Below are positions 58,095-64,000 of a stretch of 64,000 bases of DNA, in pieces. The first letter of the stretch is position 1; every line of letters starts with the position of its first letter. Below the pieces are notes generated by a model. That model ran no database searches. It had not been told where the DNA came from and saw only the letters and a program-made list of their open reading frames with translations. Both the position numbers and the translations under genes were made by a program. This DNA comes from Holtermannia corniformis. Taxonomy: Eukaryota > Basidiomycota > Tremellomycetes > Holtermanniales. The DNA lies in contig BCIJ01000004.1 in assembly GCA_001599935.1 (NCBI GenBank), forward strand, positions 12,511 to 76,510, read 5' to 3'.

Positions 58095-61000
58095 CATGAA
58101 CCCCTACGCTCTCTCTTCCTCGTCATCACCATCAACCTCTGCATCGCCATCACGCTCACGACCGACGCCACGATCAACCGAGCTCACCCAGCCGAGCTCA
58201 CCACTGATACCACGCAACAAAGCTCCCGTGGATCCCTTCCCTGTCTCACCGGCCACCGCGAGCCCAGGCGCAGGCGCACTCTCGGCCCACACGCCGCACG
58301 GGCTGATGCAGAGTCCCAGTCGGCGCAGACCACCACCCGCTCTCGAACTCGACAGTCCCCGGAGACCGAGCGGCAGTGTGCACAGTGCGCACGAGACCGA
58401 GGCCAGGCGCGTCTACTCGGCTGCGGTCAGTCTTGGGTACCCGCGATCCGAGGATGACGCTGATAGGCTATCAGGTCCCGAGGACGACGCAGGATGGCAG
58501 TGGATACCCTGCATCACCACGGCATCGTACCGACGACGAGAGGCTCCAACCCCCGGCGTGCGAGCCACCACCACCCGAACGGCTCAGTATAGCCAACAGC
58601 AGTGACGGCGCCGACGCTCGCGTCTCGTAAGCCACCACCGTCCCAGTCATCCGTACTGACCGACTAGACTCGATAGCTACTACCTAGCGGCCTCGCCCTC
58701 GTACTACACCTCCTCGCACCCCCTTTCAACGCCTACACCAGCACCCGCCCAACCGCTCCCAGTCCCTCAAACGCCCGACCCACCCGACCCGACCCAGTTT
58801 GACCGCAACGGCCTCATCGGCGTCGGCGAGCTCGCCACGCCCAGATGGACAACGACGACAAACCACCGGCATATGCGCACCCCGTCCATGCCATCGCATT
58901 CGGCGTATCTCGGGCCGGGGCCTGGCGTCGGGATGAGCACAAGCGCAAGCGTCAATGTCGGCTTGGGGATCCGAGATCGCGACGATCACAGAGGGCTGTC
59001 CTCGTCGACCGCTTCGGACCTCGCGCGCTCCGTATCGAGCACTGCAATCGCGACTACGAGCTCACCCAAGATATCCCAAGCGCAAACGCAAGGAAAAGGC
59101 GTGACCGTTGCCGGCGCAGCCTCGGCACCAGCGACAGCGTCACCTCGGACCGAGAAACTACCCTCGTTGGGATCTCTCGGCTCGTTGGGCGAGTTTGACT
59201 TTGTCGCCGGCATGGAGGAAGCTTTGGCCTCGATGAACGTCAAGGATAGCCCGCCCAAGACGGCGCACGACGTACCGCGCGTCCCGTCGAAATCACCAAG
59301 GCATCTTCATCGCGCTTCAGCGCCCGCACCCACGACGTCGCCACCGAAACAGCCTCCGCCGCTACGCACCGCAGAGACAGACGAACACGTAGTCTACGTC
59401 CCGCCCGAGATCCCAACCCGTCGCTCCTCGCGCACCAGCACCAAGCAATCCCCACCAAACTCTGCCGACAGCGCCAAACTCTCGCACAAGCTCTCACGCA
59501 CCGACCTCGGCCCGCCATCGCGCAAGACACCGCCATCCAGCCCGCACCACGACATCCTGCGTCATTTCGCATCCAAGGATTTCTCTCATCTGCCGCCGTC
59601 GCCGTCGAGCGCTAGCATCAATCAGTTTTTGAGGGGTAGTGGCTCCGTTGGGAATTTTGCAGCTGTAACGGCTTCACCGGCGCCAGCGCAGTCGCAGGGA
59701 TACCCGTTTCCGCACCCTTTGCCGCCCGGAGCTGGGCCCGTCACAACGGCGACGGTACCGGTACCCGGTCCAGGGCCGGGCGCGTCACCAGCCAGTAAAA
59801 CCACGCCATCGTCAAACCAGACTCTACGCCCCGCCGCGTCGGGCTCGTACCTCAAGCAGCAAAACTACAATTCCGAAACGGCCGAAGCGCTCCGCAAGCT
59901 CGATGGCCTCGGTGCGCGCACGGGCGCGACAAAGCCCAAAGGTCGAGCGGCCACGCCGCCTGCCAAGATGCGGAATTCAGCGAGTGCGGCGCTCGGCTCG
60001 CATGAGAAACCAAAGGCGGCTGGGAAGCGTGCGAGTCAGACGAGTCTTGACGCTGGCGCGGGCGCTCACGAGTCGAAGCGCGCGAGCTCGTCGTCGGCTA
60101 GTGCCACCACATCGCACAGTACCGTCGTCACGACCCCGACGTCTTCACGCGCTTCAGCTTCGGGCGGTAAAGGCGCGCGCAGGACGAGTGCTGGCTCAGA
60201 CGTCTCGTCGATCGTCAGTGACTTGACGGGAACGATCACGACGGGCGATCAGAGACCGCCCGTACCGCCGCTCCCGAAAGACTTTCAGGCGCTCAAGCAT
60301 AAAGATGTCGTTGAGCGTGAGCGTGAGCGCGAGCGCGGCCAGGATCTCGACGCACCGCTCGCGTCACCGCCGCTCTCGATCAGTCAAGCGAGCGAAACGT
60401 CCAAGCGCTCGATGAGTAAGAAATGGTCGTTTTCGTCCGCACTCAACCTCAACTTCAACTCCAATTCTAACCCTAGCTCGTCCCCGCTCTCATCGCCGCC
60501 GGCGGGACCGCCTGGTCAGAGCTTTGAACAGCGCCAAGCTAGTCCGCAGACGCCGTGGACATATGTCGACCACGCGGATGCTCAGTCTGCGTCGGCGAGG
60601 GACAGGCCGGGGCCTAGTAGGACTGATACGAGTTCGAGCACGAGCACAACGCTAGCGCCGGCCCCGGCGACGGCGACGGCGACGGCGAAACCAACAAGCG
60701 GGAACAAGCGCCTCACTCCGTCCTCGATCCCATTCTTCCGACGCTCGTCTTCGTCTTTGACAGCTAGCAAACTGGCGGCGCCGACGTCGGCTGGATCACC
60801 GGCTACGGGCGAGATCATCCCGCCGTCGCAGCGCAAGAGTGTTTTGGGCATCGGGATCCCCTCGATGTTGAAGGGAAGTGGATCCAAGCGCAATTTGTCG
60901 GCTCAGGTCGAGCAGCCGCCGGCGCTCGAGGACTCGCGCAAGAGTAGTATGGGTTGGACGGGCCGGAGGAGGGGCAAGGTGCGTCGCGGCTGTGCGTAGG

Positions 61001-63526
61001 CCATGGACAGAGCTGACATGAGCAGACGCTGTCTAGTACCGCCGATTCGCATGTGGCGATGCCGGTAGAAACGGCCGCTAGTACTCGACTACGAGCGTCC
61101 ATCTCCATGGCCACGGACGGCGCTTCAATGCCGCACATGGATGGGAGCAGACTACCGTCGATAGCGGCTTCACCGAGTAAACCGCCTACTACGGCTCCTA
61201 TCCGACCCTCTGACTCGTTTCGTGGACTGCCATCGACGACACCGACAAAGATTCCGAGGATTGCCAGTCGGACAATCGCGCCGTCACCTGCGACCCAGGG
61301 CAGTATGCTGCCGCCGGCTGTCCCTGCGCACGCTCAGCGCAGTGCCACGATGCAGCCTCGAGCGCCTGCAGCGACAGAAGGTGTGAATGAGTTTGGCGTT
61401 GTCGCTGGCCCGTCGACGTCGCAGACTACCGCTCGGGTTCGACCGGTCCAGACGCCGCCTCGGGAAGACGGTCAATACTATAACGGCACCGTCACCCCGC
61501 GCTCAACCCAGCCGGTCGCACCGCCGTCGCGTCGTGCGCTGCCTGTCCCGCCCAGCTCGGCAACCGCCATGACGGCGTCATCGTCTGCGAAAAAGGTCTC
61601 GCGCGAGGGTTCAGTCCCTGCCTCGCGCCGGTCTTCGGCTTCAACACTCGCCAACGGCGACGCGTCGCCGATCAAGCCGTCGCGCTCGCTCCATACAAAG
61701 CTGTCGATCCCTAGCACTGGCCGGATGACGACCTCGACGTCTTCACCCATGTTCGGGACTCCGACCAGTCTACGCCAGTCGCTGATCTCGCGCTCGCCGT
61801 CGTCGAGTCCTTTCGAGGACGAGGAGACGCTAGGTGATAACGAGATGGCGGCCTATGTCAAGAGACGCAAGGCGCGCAAGTCGAGTAGCAGTAAACCCGA
61901 TGACCTGTCCGACTTGCTCGACTTTCCAGAGCCGATCGCGCCGGCCGAAGCGACGTCGCCGCGAAGTGAGTACCTTTCAATAGACTGGGTATCAGCTGAT
62001 GGCCCAGGTTTCATCCAGCAGCATTTCGCCAGCCTGTCCGACTATGAGCGTAAAGAGGTGCTCGACTATTCTGAAATCTTCTATTGCGGCGCCAGCAGTG
62101 GCAAGAATGCGGCGCGGCCAGGCGCACCCCAGAACAACTTTGGGTACGACGACGATCGAGGCGATTACCTCATTGTTGAGCATGATCACCTTGCGTACCG
62201 CTACGAGGTCATTGGCGTTCTCGGCAAGGGCTCGTTTGGCCAGGTGATCCAGTGCCGGGATCACAAGACGGGCGAGTCGGTTGCCGTCAAGATTATCCGC
62301 AACAAGAAGCGCTTCCACCACCAGGCGCTGGTAGAGGTCAAGATCCTCAAGCAGCTCGTTGAATGGGTGAGTGGTCGCCCGGCACCAACAAGGCTGACGG
62401 CCGCAGGATCCCGAGGACAAGCACTACCTGATCCGAATGACGGAAAACTTTTACTTTCGCGGCCACCTCTGCATCGTTACCGAGCTCTTGAGCATCAACT
62501 TGTACGAGCTCATCAAGGCCAACAGCTTTGCTGGGTTCACCACTGTACTCATCCGCCGCTTTACGACGCAGATGCTCGCGTCTCTGCAGCTCATGCGCTC
62601 GCACCGGATCGTCCACTGCGATCTCAAACCTGAAAACATCCTACTGCGTCACCCGGCAAAGAGCGGGATCAAGGTCATTGATTTCGGCAGCAGTTGTCTT
62701 GAGACGGAAAAGGGTCGGTCTCGCGATATGACTAGAGCTATTGCTGACGTGTTAGTCTACACGTATATTCAGTCGCGCTTCTATCGCAGCCCAGAGGTCA
62801 TTCTGGGTATGAACTATCACATGGCTATTGACATGTGGAGTTTAGGGTGAGTTCGGACCGGCCGCGAGGAAGGCGCTGAGCGGCAGGTGCATCTTGGCCG
62901 AGCTCTACACTGGCTTCCCAATCTTTCCGGGTGAAAACGAAAACGAGCAGCTCGCTTGCATCATGGAGGTCGTGGGCTTGCCGGACCGCTATCTGCTTGA
63001 TCGGGCGACGCGAAAGAAGCAGTTTTTTGGTGAGACCATAATCCGAACGACCGCACGGCTGACCGGGCAGACGCCACGGGCGCACCTCGACCGTTTGTCA
63101 ACGCCAAGGGCAAGCGGCGGCGGCCGGGCACCAAGACGCTTGCCCAAGTGCTCAAGTGCGACGACGAGCTGTTTATCGATTTCATTGCAAAGTGCTTGCT
63201 GTGGGACCCGGAGCGGCGACTCAAGCCGCAGGCGGCTCTGCGCCATCCTTGGATCCTTGCTGGTCGCCGTCGCCAGCAGGTCGCACCGAGCCCTGCGCCG
63301 AGCACGAGCAGCAGTCGCGAGCGCAAGCTCGTCATCTCGCCACCGACTGCTCTCGGCACCCGTCAACCCCACTCGAGCCTGACTGCGTCGGCGAGCAAGG
63401 CGCACGTCGGAACCGGTTCGACCGCAAGCCGGCTTGCGCGGAATACGTACCAGGTCAGTCTCGGCCACGGCACCGCACCTGGGCTCTGACCGGTCCAAGC
63501 CACAGAGTACGACGGTCGGGCTTTAG
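58095..63526 (+). CDS. DYRK-family protein kinase, Pom1-like
   Basis: This is a dual-specificity tyrosine-regulated kinase; the closest known fungal type is the polarity kinase Pom1. The first 1100 or so residues are Ser/Pro-rich and disordered. The DYRK homology box reads [20 protein letters not shown]. The kinase domain follows: the ATP loop [13 protein letters not shown], catalytic Lys in [23 protein letters not shown] (HCD in place of HRD, typical for DYRK), DFGSSC, and the activation-loop YxY in [36 protein letters not shown] and [18 protein letters not shown] complete it. ATG 58095 ([10 protein letters not shown]) is chosen. Introns near 58495 and 58626 in the tail are provisional. A last intron probably ends the gene at TAG 63524-63526; otherwise TGA 63487-63489. 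Confidence 0.82.
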
Positions 63527-63640
63527 GCCTCGCATCGTACATTACCCACTTCTATATAGTTTGAGGCTCGCGCACAGAGTGCCGGTGGCCTGCATGCACG
63601 CGTTGCCGACGCGTCGAGAGAACACGCCACCGACGTTTGT

Positions 63641-64000
63641 TCACCCTGTAAGATCTCGACAGCTGCCCTGGACCCCATTCTTTGGTTCTCCCGAGACGGA
63701 CTGCCCTGTGTTGATAGAGATCGGCAGAGCAACGTCGACCTTTGCACTGGTGTAAAACGAGAGACCAGCTGGACTGGGCGCATCACTGCCACTCGGACCC
63801 TGTACCACGACAACGTTCATTTGTTCGACCACATCAACAGCCATGAGATCCATCAAGCACCGCCCAGTCTTTCACATCAACCTCCCCCAGCGGTCGTACG
63901 GGTTCCAGTAAGCCCGATTCAAGCGACGGTGTGCAGATCGCAGACTGATCACAGACGCACAGGCCGAGATCGGAAGACTCGACGCCTTGTACACCTCTGC
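63641..64000 (-). CDS. Unrecognised gene, partial at right edge
   Basis: A minus-strand frame ending at 63641 reads VDVVEQMNVVVVQGPSGSDA, then SPAGLSFYTSAKVDVALPIS and INTGQSVSGEPKNGVQGS. It looks more protein-like than the plus strand. It probably joins an upstream exon across a GTGCGT...GTGAAAG intron and continues beyond 64000. An alternative is a plus-strand start at 63842 (MRSIKHRPVFHINLPQRSYG) followed by an intron. I cannot choose firmly, and no family is recognised. Confidence 0.35.

Overview
The window is nuclear DNA of a fungus, most likely a basidiomycete. Genes are packed on both strands and cut by many very short spliceosomal introns (about 40-60 nt, GT...AG, branch site CTGAC/CTAAC). 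Many proteins have basidiomycete-style disordered tails. I cannot name the genus. All exon calls are by eye, so internal boundaries and some starts are provisional.

Left core block (1-19.5 kb): an unrecognised partial gene, the MCM-binding protein MCMBP, an SGNH/PC-esterase-like membrane protein lying 3 nt behind VPS55, a DAHP synthase (shikimate entry), the ribosome-biogenesis factor BFR2/AATF, an IMD/BAR-like membrane-cytoskeleton protein, the oligosaccharyltransferase catalytic subunit STT3, a divergent beta-tubulin split into micro-exons, a dynactin p22/p24-like subunit and the Ran-binding protein MOG1.

Accessory block (about 20-38.3 kb): two unrecognised multigene families alternate as head-to-head pairs. 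Family A (minus strand; 20.1-21.4, 24.6-25.8, 28.5-29.7 kb) is soluble and carries a Cys-x3-Cys-Pro motif. Family B (plus strand; 21.5-23.3, 26.0-27.1, 37.2-38.3 kb) has a disordered N-terminus, three membrane segments and a Ser/Thr-rich tail. Two further decayed A fragments lie between the pairs. A 7.2-kb Helitron (29987-37221) is inserted between A3 and B3. It has a Rep-helicase gene, a TTACGGG-rich 5' end, a 3' hairpin plus CTAG end, and an unexpected 2-oxoglutarate/Fe(II) dioxygenase gene. B3 also has a nonsense codon. A fold-back repeat built from TTACGGAT words interrupts B1.

Right core block (38.6-64 kb): a Rho-type GTPase with a 1.5-kb intron, the mRNA-export adaptor YRA1/ALYREF, several small orphan ORFs, AVL9, an arrestin-fold adaptor with seven copies of an SAxEEKE...RRRYEEAT repeat, a SIRT2/Hst2-type sirtuin, a large orphan nuclear-type protein, a DYRK/Pom1-type kinase and a partial gene at the right edge.

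The core genes are ordinary housekeeping functions (replication, secretion, glycosylation, cytoskeleton, RNA export, polarity). The unusual biology is the paired A/B array and the dioxygenase-bearing Helitron that broke one pair.
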